Source: Trebonia sp964581815
GTDB taxonomy: Bacteria > Actinomycetota > Actinomycetes > Streptosporangiales > Streptosporangiaceae
Length of the DNA stretch: 64,000 nt
Direction: 5' to 3'
Assembly: GCA_964581815.1 (NCBI GenBank)
Contig: CAZORE010000008.1
Span: 44,244-108,243, forward strand
Both the position numbers and the translations under genes were made by a program. The notes below the pieces were generated by a model. It worked only from the letters and a program-made list of their open reading frames with translations. It was not told the origin of the DNA and ran no database searches. Below, one piece after another: positions 1-8,539 of the stretch (positions within the stretch are counted from its first letter, which is position 1; each line of letters starts with the position of its first letter).

Positions 1-537
1 ACCGTGGTCCGCTACCTGGCTGGTCAGGGGCACCGTCGGATCGCCCGCGTGGGCGGCCGGTCCGCCTACTGGCACTCGGTCCTCCGCCGCGATGCGTTCG
101 AGGCGGCGGCCGCGATCGCCGGGCTCACGGCGTTCTCCGTCGAGGCGGACTACACCGCAGAGCACGGCGCCCAGGCAACGGTTAGCCTGCTCGGCTCGGC
201 CGAGCCGCCCACCGCGATCCTCTACGACAGCGACGTGATGGCGGCCGCCGGCCTGGGCGTCGCGCAGCGCATGGGCGTCAGCGTGCCCGACGGGGTGTCG
301 ATCATCTCCTGGGACGACTCCGCCCTGTGCGAGCTGATGCACCCAGCGCTGACCGCGCTGCACCGGGACATCGCGGGCGCCGGCTCGACCGCCGCGCGGA
401 TGCTGCGCGAACTGGCGGCCGGCGGTCACCCGGAGAGCGTCATGGAGCCTCAGCCGCAGCTCAAGGTCCGGATGAGCTCCGGGCCGGCGGGCGTGCCCGG
501 GATCACGTCGCCCGTCAGGACCCGCCGGACGGCCTAG
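1..537 (+). CDS. LacI-family transcriptional regulator, C-terminal part (5' end outside window)
   Basis: The frame is open from base 1 to the TAG at 535-537 and gives about 178 residues of a LacI/GalR ligand-binding (periplasmic-binding-like) domain. The hallmarks are GHRRIARVGG near the start, then a PPTAILYDSD stretch, RMGVSVPDGVSIISWDDS, and a terminal region matching the LacI C-terminal subdomain. The DNA-binding helix-turn-helix would be upstream of the window. Family members bind a sugar or related effector and repress neighbouring uptake genes. The ABC importer starting at 930 lies downstream on the same strand, and a palindrome sits in between (743-757), so this is the likely regulator of that importer. 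The regulator-target link is inference. Confidence 0.9.
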   Translation, partial: TVVRYLAGQGHRRIARVGGRSAYWHSVLRRDAFEAAAAIAGLTAFSVEADYTAEHGAQATVSLLGSAEPPTAILYDSDVMAAAGLGVAQRMGVSVPDGVSIISWDDSALCELMHPALTALHRDIAGAGSTAARMLRELAAGGHPESVMEPQPQLKVRMSSGPAGVPGITSPVRTRRTA

Positions 538-929
538 CCGGCGCGCCCGTCCCCGCGCGTCCGCACGCCTTCCACGCCAGGTCCCGGAGGCGGCGGACGG
601 CCGCCGCGGCCGGCCCTTCGCGGCGGTATGTGCCCATGGTCCCGGTCTCGGATGAGCTCCGTCCCTAGGCTGCGAAGCGGCACCGAGATCTGATTGCTAC
701 GTGAGCAAAACACAGACAGCCCTTTACGTGGATGCCGCTTTGGGTTAACACTTAACCGGTATAGCTCATCCTGTCCAACGGCGACACTGAAGCGAACCGG
801 ACAAAGCGCGCCCGTAAGCACTCAGTGGTCTCGTTGTACCTAGAACGGAAAAGACTTGGTACTGCCCACCATGCTGGTACGCCGGGAGAGTTGCGGCCGC
901 GCGCCCGGCGAGACGGGGCTGAGGGAACG
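538..929 (+). other. Intergenic region with candidate promoter of the ABC importer
   Basis: There are 392 bases between the LacI gene and the first permease. No convincing gene is present, since the short ORFs here lack the third-position GC pattern of the neighbours. The stretch around 690-840 is less GC-rich than its surroundings. It holds a 15-bp palindrome (743-757) directly in front of a TATAGC hexamer (760-765), a plausible -10 box with only a weak -35. Confidence 0.6.
743..757. promoter_or_regulatory. Palindromic operator candidate (GGTTAA-CAC-TTAACC)
   Basis: A perfect 6+3+6 inverted repeat, GGTTAACACTTAACC. It fits exactly in the 17-bp spacer between a TATAGC -10 candidate (760-765) and a weak -35 position (737-742). 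A bound repressor would block RNA polymerase. The neighbouring LacI-family gene makes that protein the first candidate binder. Canonical LacI sites have a central CG, which this one lacks, so the assignment is tentative. Confidence 0.5.
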
Positions 930-1907
930 GTGAACGCTCTTGTCCGCAAGCTGGCGTTCTACCTGATCGCCGCCCTGATCGCGATCACGATCGACTTCTT
1001 CATCCCCCGGATGGTGCCCGGCAACGCGGTCGCCGCGCAGCTGGCCAACCTGCACGGCACGATCACCCCCGCCACCCTGAAGGGCCTGTACGAAGAGTTC
1101 GGCCTGTCCGGGAATCAGTCCGCGTGGGACCAGTACGTGCATTACTGGGCTCAGCTGCTGCACGGCAACCTGGGCACCTCCACCAGCTTCTATCCCACCT
1201 CGGTCAGCTCGGTCATCGGCGGCGGGATCTACTGGACCCTGGGCCTGGTCGGGATCGCCACGCTGATCAGTTTCGCGCTCGGCACCGCGCTCGGCATCGT
1301 GGTGGCCTGGCGCCGTGGCAGCGTCCTGGACAACCTGCTTCCCGCGCTCACTTTCTTCCAGGCGGCTCCGTACTTCTTCCTGGCGATCCTGCTGGTCGCC
1401 CTCCTGGGTACCGGCCTGCACTGGTTCCCGCTCCTCGGTGGCTACTCGATCACCCAGACTCCGGCCTGGAACCCGGGTTACCTCACCGATGTGCTTGACC
1501 ACGCGGTCCTCCCGGCGCTCACGATCGTGCTCGCGTCCGCGGCCGGCTGGGCCGTTGGCATGCGGAACGTGATGGTCACCACGATGGACGAGGATTACGT
1601 GCTGATGGCCCAGGCCAAGGGCCTGCCCAAGTGGCGCGTGCTGAGCTACGCGGCACGGAACGCGATCTTGCCCAGCGTGACCGGGTTCTCCCTGGCGATC
1701 GGCTTCGTGGTATCCGGAGCGCTGCTCACCGAGATCGTCTTCGACTACCCGGGCATCGGCTACCTGCTCAAGCAGGCGGTGCTTAACCACGACTACCCGC
1801 TGCTGCAAGGCCTGTTCCTGATCATCACGTTTGCCGTGCTCGCCGCGAACCTGCTCGGTGACTTCGTCTACGTGTTCCTCGATCCGCGAGCCCGGCGGGA
1901 GGCGTGA
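930..1907 (+). CDS. ABC importer permease, DppB/OppB type
   Basis: A 325-residue inner-membrane permease of the dipeptide/oligopeptide (family 5) importer class. It has an N-terminal membrane segment beginning LAFYLIAALIAITIDFF, the family stretch MVPGNAV, several further hydrophobic segments, and the cytoplasmic EAA-type loop (AQAKGLPKWRVLSYAARNA) that docks on the ATPase. The GTG at 930 is preferred over the upstream in-frame GTG at 825 because the protein then starts at the usual family position and has a GAGGGA element just upstream. It is the first gene of a five-gene operon with dppC, dppD, dppF and a lipoprotein. Family 5 importers carry peptides, but in actinobacteria also oligosaccharides; the adjacent LacI-type regulator favours a sugar-like ligand (inference). 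Confidence 0.93.
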   Translation: MNALVRKLAFYLIAALIAITIDFFIPRMVPGNAVAAQLANLHGTITPATLKGLYEEFGLSGNQSAWDQYVHYWAQLLHGNLGTSTSFYPTSVSSVIGGGIYWTLGLVGIATLISFALGTALGIVVAWRRGSVLDNLLPALTFFQAAPYFFLAILLVALLGTGLHWFPLLGGYSITQTPAWNPGYLTDVLDHAVLPALTIVLASAAGWAVGMRNVMVTTMDEDYVLMAQAKGLPKWRVLSYAARNAILPSVTGFSLAIGFVVSGALLTEIVFDYPGIGYLLKQAVLNHDYPLLQGLFLIITFAVLAANLLGDFVYVFLDPRARREA

Positions 1908-1911
1908 CCGC

Positions 1912-2973
1912 ATGACCACCGTGACCATCGTCGGCGCCCCAGGAGTGCCCACTCCGACGATCGTTCCCGCCACCCGGCGACGGATCCGGCTGCCGCGCTC
2001 AGCCAAGGTCATCACCGGGCTCACGCTGTTCGCCATCTTCGTCTTCCTGGCCATCTTCGGCTCGGCGCTGTCGCCCTATGACCCGAGCTTCATAACCACC
2101 GCTACGAACGGCACGCCGCAGCCGCCCTCGGCAGCGCACCTGCTCGGCACCACTAACCTCCAGCAGGACATACTGTCCCAGCTGCTCGCCGGGACCCGGC
2201 CGATCATGCTGGTGGCGTTCCTGGCCGGCGCGGCGGCGACCGTGCTGTCCATTCTCATCGGCGTGCTGGCCGGGTACTTCGGCGGGCTGCTTGACGACCT
2301 GCTGTCCCTGCTGATCAACGTGTCCCTGGTGCTGCCGGCGCTGCCGCTGCTGATCGTGCTGACCGGTTTCCTCGGCACCTCGTCCTCGGCGAACGACCCG
2401 CTGATCGCGCTGATCATCGCAGTCACCGGCTGGGCGTGGGGCGCGCGGGTGCTCCGGGTGCAGGTGCTGTCGATGCGGAACCGGGACTTCGTCGAGTCGG
2501 CGCGGCTGATCGGCGAGCGGCCGTGGCGGATCATCGGCTTCGAGATCATGCCAAGCCTGATCCCGATCATCGCGTCGTCCTTCCTGTTCACGGTTATCTA
2601 CGCCATCGGCACCTACGCCTCGCTCGCCTACCTCGGGCTGATCAACACCTCGCACTGGTCGTGGGGAACCATGCTGTTCTGGGCGGGGAACTTGCAGGCG
2701 GAGCAAAGCGGCTGGTGGTGGTGGTTCGTTCCGCCTGGCCTGGCGATCGCGTTGCTTGGCACGGCGCTCGCGCTGCTGAACTTCGGCATCGATGAGTTCA
2801 TCAACCCGCGGCTGAGGGCCGCTGGCCTGTCCCGCAAGGCGGCCCGCGGCGCCGGCCTGCCCCGCCGGTTCCGGCTCGGCCTCACCCCGGTGACCGCGCA
2901 GGCCCTAGAAGGCACGGACCTGGCGGACAGCGCGTCGGGCCGCGCTACCCCGGACACGGAGATCTCCCTATGA
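1912..2973 (+). CDS. ABC importer permease, DppC/OppC type
   Basis: A 353-residue second permease of the importer, with the OppC_N-like N-terminal segment (GLTLFAIFVFLAIFGSAL) and an EAA loop around ESARLIGERPWRIIGFEIMP. It would form the transmembrane heterodimer with the product of 930-1907. The ATG at 1912 lies 4 bases after the previous stop and gives the normal family N-terminus; the longer in-frame ORF from 1831 overlaps dppB and is not needed. The tail after about residue 300 is a cytoplasmic, arginine-rich extension. Its TGA overlaps the next ATG in an ATGA (2970-2973), indicating translational coupling. Confidence 0.93.
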   Translation: MTTVTIVGAPGVPTPTIVPATRRRIRLPRSAKVITGLTLFAIFVFLAIFGSALSPYDPSFITTATNGTPQPPSAAHLLGTTNLQQDILSQLLAGTRPIMLVAFLAGAAATVLSILIGVLAGYFGGLLDDLLSLLINVSLVLPALPLLIVLTGFLGTSSSANDPLIALIIAVTGWAWGARVLRVQVLSMRNRDFVESARLIGERPWRIIGFEIMPSLIPIIASSFLFTVIYAIGTYASLAYLGLINTSHWSWGTMLFWAGNLQAEQSGWWWWFVPPGLAIALLGTALALLNFGIDEFINPRLRAAGLSRKAARGAGLPRRFRLGLTPVTAQALEGTDLADSASGRATPDTEISL

Positions 2974-4070
2974 CCATCAGGCCGACTGCCAGCACGCCGC
3001 TGCTCGATGTGCGCGGGCTGAGCGTCGATTACGGCGTCGGACCGAACGCGGTGCGGGCGGTGGCCGACGCGAACCTCACCTTGTACCCAGGTGAGGTGGC
3101 GGGCCTGGCCGGGGAGAGCGGCAGCGGCAAGTCCACGTTCGCGTATGCGATCACCCGGTTGCTGCGCGCGCCCGGAGTGATCACCGCGGGCAGCGTCGAT
3201 CTCCACTTGGCGGCGGCCCAGCCGGGACCAGGCAGCCAGCCGGGTGACGTGATCGACTTGCTCGCCGCCAGCGAGCGGCAGCTCCGCCAGGTCCGGTGGT
3301 CCCAGATCGCGGTGGTCATGCAGAGCGCGATGAACGCGCTGAACCCGGTGTTCCGGATCGGCGTCCAGCTCACCGATGTCTTGCGGACCCACCGCCCGGA
3401 GATGAGCCGGGCGGAACGCCGCGAGCGGGCCGCGGAACTGCTCCGGATGGTCGGCATCACCCCGGACCGGCTGCGCGCGTATCCGCACGAACTGTCCGGC
3501 GGGATGCGGCAGCGCGCCATGATCGCGATGGCGCTGGCGCTCGAGCCGCGGATCGTCATCATGGACGAGCCGACCACCGCCCTGGACGTGGTCACCCAGC
3601 GGGAGATCCTGGAGGAACTGGCCGCGCTGCGCACGCGGCTCGGGTTCGCCGTGCTGTTCATCACGCACGACCTGTCGCTGCTGCTGGAGATCGCCGATTC
3701 GATCTCGATCATGTACGCGGGACACATTGTCGAGCAGGCGAGCGCGCCCGAGCTGTTCCGGGCTCCCCGGCACCCGTACACGCTGGGCCTGCTTGGCTCG
3801 TTCCCGTCGCTGCACGGTCCCCGGGTAAGGATGACCGGCATCGGTGGCTCCCCGCCCGACCTGCGCCACCCGCCGGCCGGCTGCTCGTTCCACCCGCGGT
3901 GCTCCTACGCCATGGACGTGTGCCGGGAGCGGACCCCGCTGCTGCGCACGCCCCCGCGCGACGGAACCTCGGACCGCGTGGTCTCCTGCTGGCTGCACGA
4001 TCCGGTCGCGTCCTCGCTTTCCCTCCCGCCCGCGCTGGCGGCTGAGCACAGTATGGAAGGTTCCCGATGA
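2970..4070 (+). CDS. ABC importer ATP-binding protein, DppD/OppD type
   Basis: A 366-residue ATPase. Walker A is GESGSGKST (about residues 48-56), the signature is LSGGMRQRAMIAMAL, Walker B is IVIMDEPTTALD, and the switch His is in FITHDLS. The C-terminal oligopeptide-transporter domain holds a cysteine set (GCSFHPRCSYAMDVC and a later SCW), a motif reported to carry an iron-sulfur cluster in some DppD proteins. It hydrolyses ATP to drive import through the two preceding permeases, together with the next gene. It overlaps both neighbours by 4 bp, so the four transport subunits are probably made in fixed ratio. Confidence 0.95.
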   Translation: MTIRPTASTPLLDVRGLSVDYGVGPNAVRAVADANLTLYPGEVAGLAGESGSGKSTFAYAITRLLRAPGVITAGSVDLHLAAAQPGPGSQPGDVIDLLAASERQLRQVRWSQIAVVMQSAMNALNPVFRIGVQLTDVLRTHRPEMSRAERRERAAELLRMVGITPDRLRAYPHELSGGMRQRAMIAMALALEPRIVIMDEPTTALDVVTQREILEELAALRTRLGFAVLFITHDLSLLLEIADSISIMYAGHIVEQASAPELFRAPRHPYTLGLLGSFPSLHGPRVRMTGIGGSPPDLRHPPAGCSFHPRCSYAMDVCRERTPLLRTPPRDGTSDRVVSCWLHDPVASSLSLPPALAAEHSMEGSR

Positions 4071-5164
4071 GCGAGCCGGCCCCCGCGCTTGAGGCGCGGT
4101 CGGTCACCAAGCACTTCCCGGTCCGTCAGACGGGCCGGGTCCGGTTCCGGCGGGATTCCGTGGTGCACGCGGTCGATGGCGTGTCGCTGACCGTGCCGTC
4201 AGCCGGCATTCTCGCGATCGTCGGCGAGAGCGGCTGCGGCAAGTCGACGCTGGCCCGGCTCCTGGCCCGGGTGCTGGCACCCACGTCCGGCGAGGTGCTG
4301 ATGCACGGCGTTCCCTCGACCGCCGGGTCCCGGCGGGCTTACGCGCGCACCGTGCAGATGGTGCTTCAGGACCCGTTCGCCTCGCTCAACCCGGCGCACA
4401 CGGTTGCATATCACGTGGGCCGCCCGCTGGCGCTATACGGGACCGCGGATAACCTCTCAAGAGACGCCGCGATCGAGCAGCTCCTGGACCGGGTGGCGCT
4501 CTCCCCGGCCAAGGAGTTCGCGGCCAAGCTGCCGCATGAGCTGTCCGGCGGCCAGCGGCAGCGCGTGGCCATCGCCCGGGCCCTGGCGGCGCGGCCCAAG
4601 ATCCTGATCGCCGATGAGCCGGTCTCCATGCTCGACGTGTCCATCAGGCTCGGCGTGCTCAACCTGCTCGCCGGCCTGCGCGACAACGAGCGGCTGGCCA
4701 TCGCCTACGTCACCCACGACATCGCGTCGGCTCGCTACCTGGCCGACGAGGTGGCGGTCATGTACGCGGGGACGCTGGTGGAGACCGGTCCGGCCATGAG
4801 CGTGACCGATTCACCGAGTCATCCCTACACCCAGCTCCTGCTCGCGGCGGCACCCGATCCTGACCGGACCGAACCGCCGTCGCTGCAGGGTCGCGGCGCG
4901 CCCCCGAGCCTGGTATCCCCGCCCGGCGGCTGCCGTTTCCACCCGCGCTGCCCGTTCGCCATGGACGTGTGCGCACAACAAGCCCCGCCCGCCTTCGAGA
5001 CCGGGCCGGGGCATCGCAGCGCGTGCTGGCTGCACGCGCCGCAGGATCCCCGCCATATACCGACAAATAATGACATAGCTACCCATAACGCGACCGGCCA
5101 AGTCGGCCTGGTCGGCGAGCCGGAACCGGGCGCGGACCCGGCCGGCCGGAGCGCCACTCAGTAA
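4067..5164 (+). CDS. ABC importer ATP-binding protein, DppF/OppF type
   Basis: A 365-residue partner ATPase. Walker A is GESGCGKST (about 53-61), the signature is LSGGQRQRVAIARAL, Walker B is ILIADEPVSMLD and the switch is YVTHDIA. The C-terminal domain again has the cysteine set GCRFHPRCPFAMDVC followed by ACWLH. The last roughly 35 residues are low-complexity and not part of the family core. It is the fourth gene of the importer operon and starts inside the ATGA overlap with dppD. The lipoprotein gene follows after 65 bp that contain a GC-rich hairpin. Confidence 0.95.
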   Translation: MSEPAPALEARSVTKHFPVRQTGRVRFRRDSVVHAVDGVSLTVPSAGILAIVGESGCGKSTLARLLARVLAPTSGEVLMHGVPSTAGSRRAYARTVQMVLQDPFASLNPAHTVAYHVGRPLALYGTADNLSRDAAIEQLLDRVALSPAKEFAAKLPHELSGGQRQRVAIARALAARPKILIADEPVSMLDVSIRLGVLNLLAGLRDNERLAIAYVTHDIASARYLADEVAVMYAGTLVETGPAMSVTDSPSHPYTQLLLAAAPDPDRTEPPSLQGRGAPPSLVSPPGGCRFHPRCPFAMDVCAQQAPPAFETGPGHRSACWLHAPQDPRHIPTNNDIATHNATGQVGLVGEPEPGADPAGRSATQ

Positions 5165-5191
5165 AGACCCGCCACGGTCACATACACCAAG

Positions 5192-5210
5192 GGCCGGCCC
5201 CGCGCCGGCC
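5192..5210 (+). terminator. Intercistronic hairpin before the binding-protein gene
   Basis: A perfect 7-bp stem (GGCCGGC at 5192-5198, GCCGGCC at 5204-5210) with a 5-nt loop, in the short gap before the binding-protein gene. There is no T-tract. Such hairpins often act as partial terminators or RNA-stability elements that let the binding protein be made in excess over the membrane subunits. That role is inferred from position only. Confidence 0.4.
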
Positions 5211-5229
5211 GGGCATAACGGAGTGTACA

Positions 5230-6987
5230 ATGCAACCCACCAAGATCCCGCGCAAGGCGGCCTGCGCCTTCGGCGCCCTCGCAGTGCTCGCGGTCGCAGC
5301 CTGCAGTAGCGGCTCGTCGACCACCTCAAGCCCAGGGGCGAGTACGAGCCCAGGCTCCAGCTCGGCGAGTGCAGCAGCCGGCACCAAGATGGGCACGCAG
5401 CCGCTGGTTGTCGAGACCGCTGAACTGTCGCCGCTAACCAAGAACTTCAACCCGCTTAGCGCGACCGCCTCGACCGGGTGGAACCTCCACGCGACCGACC
5501 TCATCTACGAGCCGCTGTTCCTGTTCAACCTGATGAACCCGACCCAGGCTCCGGTGCCGACGCTGGCCACCAACTACTCGTGGTCCGCCGACGGCAAGAC
5601 CCTCACCCTGACCACCCGGTCCGGGGTGAAGTGGAGCGACGGCCAGGCGTTCAGCGCCGCCGACGTGGCCTTCACCTTCAACCTGATCAAGAAATACGCC
5701 GCGACCGCGGACGTCAACGGGACGCCTACCGTGAGCTCGGCGACGGCCACCGGGCCGAACACCGTCGCGCTCACGTTCCCCACCCCCCAGGCGGGGAACA
5801 TGTTCGCGATCGGCTCTCAGCAGATCGTCGCGCAGCACGTCTGGCAGTCGGTCGGGGACCCGAGCAAGTACGCCGACGCCAACCCGGTCGGCACCGGGCC
5901 GTACACGGTGTCGAGCTTCACCCCGCAGAAGATCACTCTCCAGTACAACCCTAAGTACTGGAACGTGTCGTCGATCCACGTACCCACGGTCATCTTCCCC
6001 GGTTACGCGACCGGTACCTCCCCGGCGGCCGTCGAGTCCGGACAGGTGGACTGGGCCGGTAACAACATCGCGAACGTGCAGAACGTCTTCGTGGCCAAGA
6101 ACCCGTCCACCAACCACCTGTTTATGTCGACCGCCCCGTACATGGCGTCGAACAACGTGGTCACCATGTTGTTCAACACCACTAAGGCCCCGCTCAACGA
6201 CCCCAAGGTCCGGCAGGCGATCAGCTACGCGATTAACCGCCAGCAGCTGGCCACCCAGGGTGAGTCGAGCTACGAGGCGCCGGCGACCTCGTCCGGCGGG
6301 CTGCTGCTGCCCGCGAACCAGTCGCTGCTCTCCTCGCAGTACGCCAACGACCTGCCCGCCACCGGCGACTCCGCTAAGGCGGCCTCGATCCTGACCAGCG
6401 ACGGCTGGACCAAGTCGGGTGGCAAGTGGACGAAGAACGGGCAGACGCTCAAGTTCACGCTCAAGGACCCCTCTGACTTCACCGACTACTACACGGACGT
6501 CCAGCTCATCGCGACACAGCTGAATGCCCAGGGCTTCGACGTGACCCCACAGGGCGAAGCCGGCGGCTACGCCCCGTGGAACACCGATGTGCAGAACGGC
6601 AACTTCGACGCGACGCTCCACTGGGCGGCCGGCCCCCAGCCGTACACCGCCTACCAGCAGTGGTTGGACGAAACTGCCACTGCCCCGATCGGCACGGCCG
6701 CGTCGGGCAACTGGGGCCGGTTCAAGGACCCAGCGGCGCAGAGCGCGTTGAGCCAGCTCGCGGCCGCGAGCACCCCCGCCGCTCAGCAGACCGCAGTGGG
6801 CGCGCTGCAGCAGGTCATGTCCACCCAGGTGCCTGAGGCGCCGCTGCTTTACGGCGCGCTCTGGGCCGAGTACTCCACAAAGAACTACACCGGCTGGCCC
6901 TCCCAGTCCAACGCCTACGCCGACCCCGGTCCGTCCAACAACCAGGACGTCGAGATGGTGCTCCTGCATCTCACGCCGGCCTCGTGA
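5230..6987 (+). CDS. ABC importer substrate-binding lipoprotein (SBP family 5)
   Basis: A 585-residue extracytoplasmic solute-binding protein. Residues 1-25 are a lipoprotein signal (positive start IPRKAA, hydrophobic core, lipobox LAVAAC), followed by a Ser/Thr-rich linker to about residue 55. The mature domain has SBP_bac_5 hallmarks: an early DLIYEPLF, GVKWSDGQAFSAADVAFTF, NPVGTGPYTV and VRQAISYAINR. It captures the ligand at the outer face and hands it to the DppBCDF-like complex. GGAG at about 5219 precedes the ATG. It is the last gene of the operon, with a strong terminator 84 bp downstream. The ligand (peptide, nickel, oligosaccharide) cannot be told from the sequence. Confidence 0.94.
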   Translation: MQPTKIPRKAACAFGALAVLAVAACSSGSSTTSSPGASTSPGSSSASAAAGTKMGTQPLVVETAELSPLTKNFNPLSATASTGWNLHATDLIYEPLFLFNLMNPTQAPVPTLATNYSWSADGKTLTLTTRSGVKWSDGQAFSAADVAFTFNLIKKYAATADVNGTPTVSSATATGPNTVALTFPTPQAGNMFAIGSQQIVAQHVWQSVGDPSKYADANPVGTGPYTVSSFTPQKITLQYNPKYWNVSSIHVPTVIFPGYATGTSPAAVESGQVDWAGNNIANVQNVFVAKNPSTNHLFMSTAPYMASNNVVTMLFNTTKAPLNDPKVRQAISYAINRQQLATQGESSYEAPATSSGGLLLPANQSLLSSQYANDLPATGDSAKAASILTSDGWTKSGGKWTKNGQTLKFTLKDPSDFTDYYTDVQLIATQLNAQGFDVTPQGEAGGYAPWNTDVQNGNFDATLHWAAGPQPYTAYQQWLDETATAPIGTAASGNWGRFKDPAAQSALSQLAAASTPAAQQTAVGALQQVMSTQVPEAPLLYGALWAEYSTKNYTGWPSQSNAYADPGPSNNQDVEMVLLHLTPAS

Positions 6988-7070
6988 CCGGCAGCGCGAC
7001 AGGAGGATAGCTCAAAGGCAGGAACCTGCCGCAGGCAACAAAAGACGGTGCCGATAACAAGCGCACCGTG

Positions 7071-7109
7071 ACCGAGGAGCGCGGCCAGCCGGCCGCGCTC
7101 CTCCTCGGT
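7071..7109 (+). terminator. Transcription terminator of the importer operon
   Basis: A perfect 13-bp stem, GAGGAGCGCGGCC (7074-7086) with GGCCGCGCTCCTC (7091-7103), and a 4-nt AGCC loop. It is extended by ACCGAG/CTCGGT outer pairs with a bulge. There is no T-tract, as is common for actinobacterial terminators. It sits 84 bp after the binding-protein stop codon. Confidence 0.75.
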
Positions 7110-7293
7110 GAGCTTCCTGGTCACCAAGTAATTTCACTCAACGACAAAATCATGCTGCTCACCCGGGGCGGACACGTGGCACACCGCGGCACTTGAGCCC
7201 CCGCCTTGCCCGAGTTCGAACCGGACCGCCTGGTGGCGGAGCCGGAGTAACCGCCGGCGGTTCCCGCCGCGGGCATTCCCCTGGTACCGGGGC

Positions 7294-7330
7294 GATGCGG
7301 TGGGCGGGCGACGCGCCCGCCCACCGCATC
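7294..7330. terminator. 17-bp GC-rich hairpin, possible bidirectional terminator
   Basis: A perfect stem, 7294-7310 paired with 7314-7330 (start GATGCGGTGGG, end CCCACCGCATC), around a 3-nt ACG loop. It lies between the importer operon and the tRNA-Gln gene, so it can stop read-through from either side. Confidence 0.55.
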
Positions 7331-7370
7331 TCACGTCACTGGCCGGGAACTCGCCGCGCGCCTTTCCCGG

Positions 7371-7413
7371 AAAAAGCGAGACGGCCCTTCGCGCGTGCCG
7401 CACGGGGCCGTCT
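7371..7413 (-). terminator. Rho-independent terminator of tRNA-Gln
   Basis: Read on the minus strand this is a 9-bp stem (AGACGGCCC at 7413-7405, GGGCCGTCT at 7387-7379) followed within a few bases by CGCTTTTT (7378-7371). A stem plus T-run just past the 3' end of the tRNA (7422) is the classical intrinsic terminator layout. Confidence 0.8.
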
Positions 7414-7421
7414 TCAACTCG

Positions 7422-7493
7422 CTGGGGTACCAGGACTCGAACCTAGACTAACAGAACCAGAATCTGCTGGGCTGCCAATTACCCCATACCCCA
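7422..7493 (-). tRNA. tRNA-Gln (anticodon CTG)
   Basis: A 72-nt cloverleaf on the minus strand. The acceptor stem is TGGGGTA/TACCCCA, with a G discriminator at 7422. The anticodon stem GCAGA/TCTGT holds the 7-nt loop TTCTGGT with anticodon CTG. The T arm is CTAGG-TTCGAGT-CCTGG. The 3' CCA is not encoded. Gln identity is supported by the anticodon, the U1-A72 pair and the G73 discriminator. Confidence 0.95.
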
Positions 7494-7701
7494 TTGGCAA
7501 CGCGAACCAGTCGCCCCGTGATCCACGGGCGTTCCGTACCGCGCCGATGTAGTGTATCGAATCCTGGGCACCGGAGCGAACGCGAACTCTCCGGTAAGCC
7601 GGGTTTGCCCGTTTAAGGCGCATGTGCGCCCAGCGGGCCCGCTGGTGTTCGAGATGCGCAAAGTGCGGGCATGCCTGGAAGAACGGCGCGTCTACGGAGG
7701 C

Positions 7702-8433
7702 ATGGTGCTCATTCAGGCTGCTCTCAACGGCGGGACAACGCGCGCCGATCATCAGCGGGTCCCGCTCAGTCCGGCGGAACTGGCCGACGAGGCGCGGGAC
7801 GCGCAGCGCGCCGGGGCGGGAGCACTGCACCTTCACCCGCGGGACCCGTCGGGGGAGCAGACGCTCGAGCCGCAGCACGTGCTCGCCGCGGTGGCGGCGG
7901 TCCGGGCGGCGACCGGGCTGCCCGTCGGGGTGACCACGGGGATCTGGACCGTGGACGGGAACGTGCGGCGGCGGCTTGACCTGGTGGCCGGCTGGACGGG
8001 GCCGGACCGGCCCGACTACGCCTCGATCAACATGAACGAGCCGGGTACTGGCGAGCTGGCCGGCCTGCTCACCAGCCTGGGCATCGGGATCGAGGCGGGC
8101 GTGTGGACGGCCGATGACGCCCGGCTGCTCGGTGCCAGCGGCTTCCAGGACCGGATCTTGTGGGTGCTGATGGAGCCGACCTCCCGCGTGCCCGCCGAGG
8201 CCGTCGCGACCGCCGCCGAGGCCGCCGCGGAACTGGCCGGGGCGGGCATCACCGCCCGCCAGGTACGCCACGGGTACGACCTGGCCACCTGGGACGTGCT
8301 GCGCGCCGCGATCGCGGACGGGCAGGACATCAGGGTCGGCCTCGAGGACACGCGGGTCCTGCCCGACGGCGCGGCCGCCGCGGGCAACGGTGCCCTGGTG
8401 GCGGCCGCCGCCCAGCTGACCCGCGAATCCTGA
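7702..8433 (+). CDS. BKACE-type beta-keto acid cleavage enzyme (DUF849)
   Basis: 243 residues. DUF849 enzymes condense a beta-keto acid with acetyl-CoA and release acetoacetate plus a new CoA ester, using a divalent metal in a TIM barrel. The metal-binding HLHPRD motif follows DAQRAGAGALHL (about residue 40), and the N-terminus VLIQAALNGGTTRADH is typical. The ATG at 7702 (or GTG 7705, better spaced from the GGAGG at 7696) gives the family start; the upstream in-frame extension runs toward the tRNA. It is shorter than the usual 280-310 residues, as in an actinobacterial subgroup. It stands alone between two tRNA genes, so its substrate is unknown. Confidence 0.85.
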   Translation: MVLIQAALNGGTTRADHQRVPLSPAELADEARDAQRAGAGALHLHPRDPSGEQTLEPQHVLAAVAAVRAATGLPVGVTTGIWTVDGNVRRRLDLVAGWTGPDRPDYASINMNEPGTGELAGLLTSLGIGIEAGVWTADDARLLGASGFQDRILWVLMEPTSRVPAEAVATAAEAAAELAGAGITARQVRHGYDLATWDVLRAAIADGQDIRVGLEDTRVLPDGAAAAGNGALVAAAAQLTRES

Positions 8434-8539
8434 TATTCCCGGTGCTTCCGGCGGGACCGGTTCCCTCGTGTTGGTACCACTCACCAAGAGGCGGTATGGT
8501 GTACCTCGCCGGGGATGCGGAACCCTCGGCGAGCATCTC

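Larger units (their letters stand above)
6988..7421. other. Intergenic region with three strong hairpins, no gene
   Basis: This is the gap between the importer operon and the minus-strand tRNA-Gln. It contains the importer terminator (7071-7109), a very stable 17-bp hairpin (7294-7330) and the tRNA-Gln terminator (7371-7413). No ORF here shows coding character. Confidence 0.7.

Noticed and set aside
469..661. CGGATGAGCTCCG at 469-481 and again at 649-661
   Set aside because: One copy is inside the LacI coding region and the match is only 13 bp; it may be chance, with no sign of function.
2628..4049. Long minus-strand ORF (473 codons) antisense to the importer genes, and similar ones such as 5434-6969
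   Set aside because: High GC makes stop codons rare on the opposite strand. The translations are Arg/Gly/His-rich without family similarity, while the plus-strand frames carry clear domains.
7205..7227. GTTCGAACC motif resembling a tRNA T-loop
   Set aside because: The flanks give only a weak T stem, and no acceptor or anticodon arm can be built, so it is not a third tRNA.
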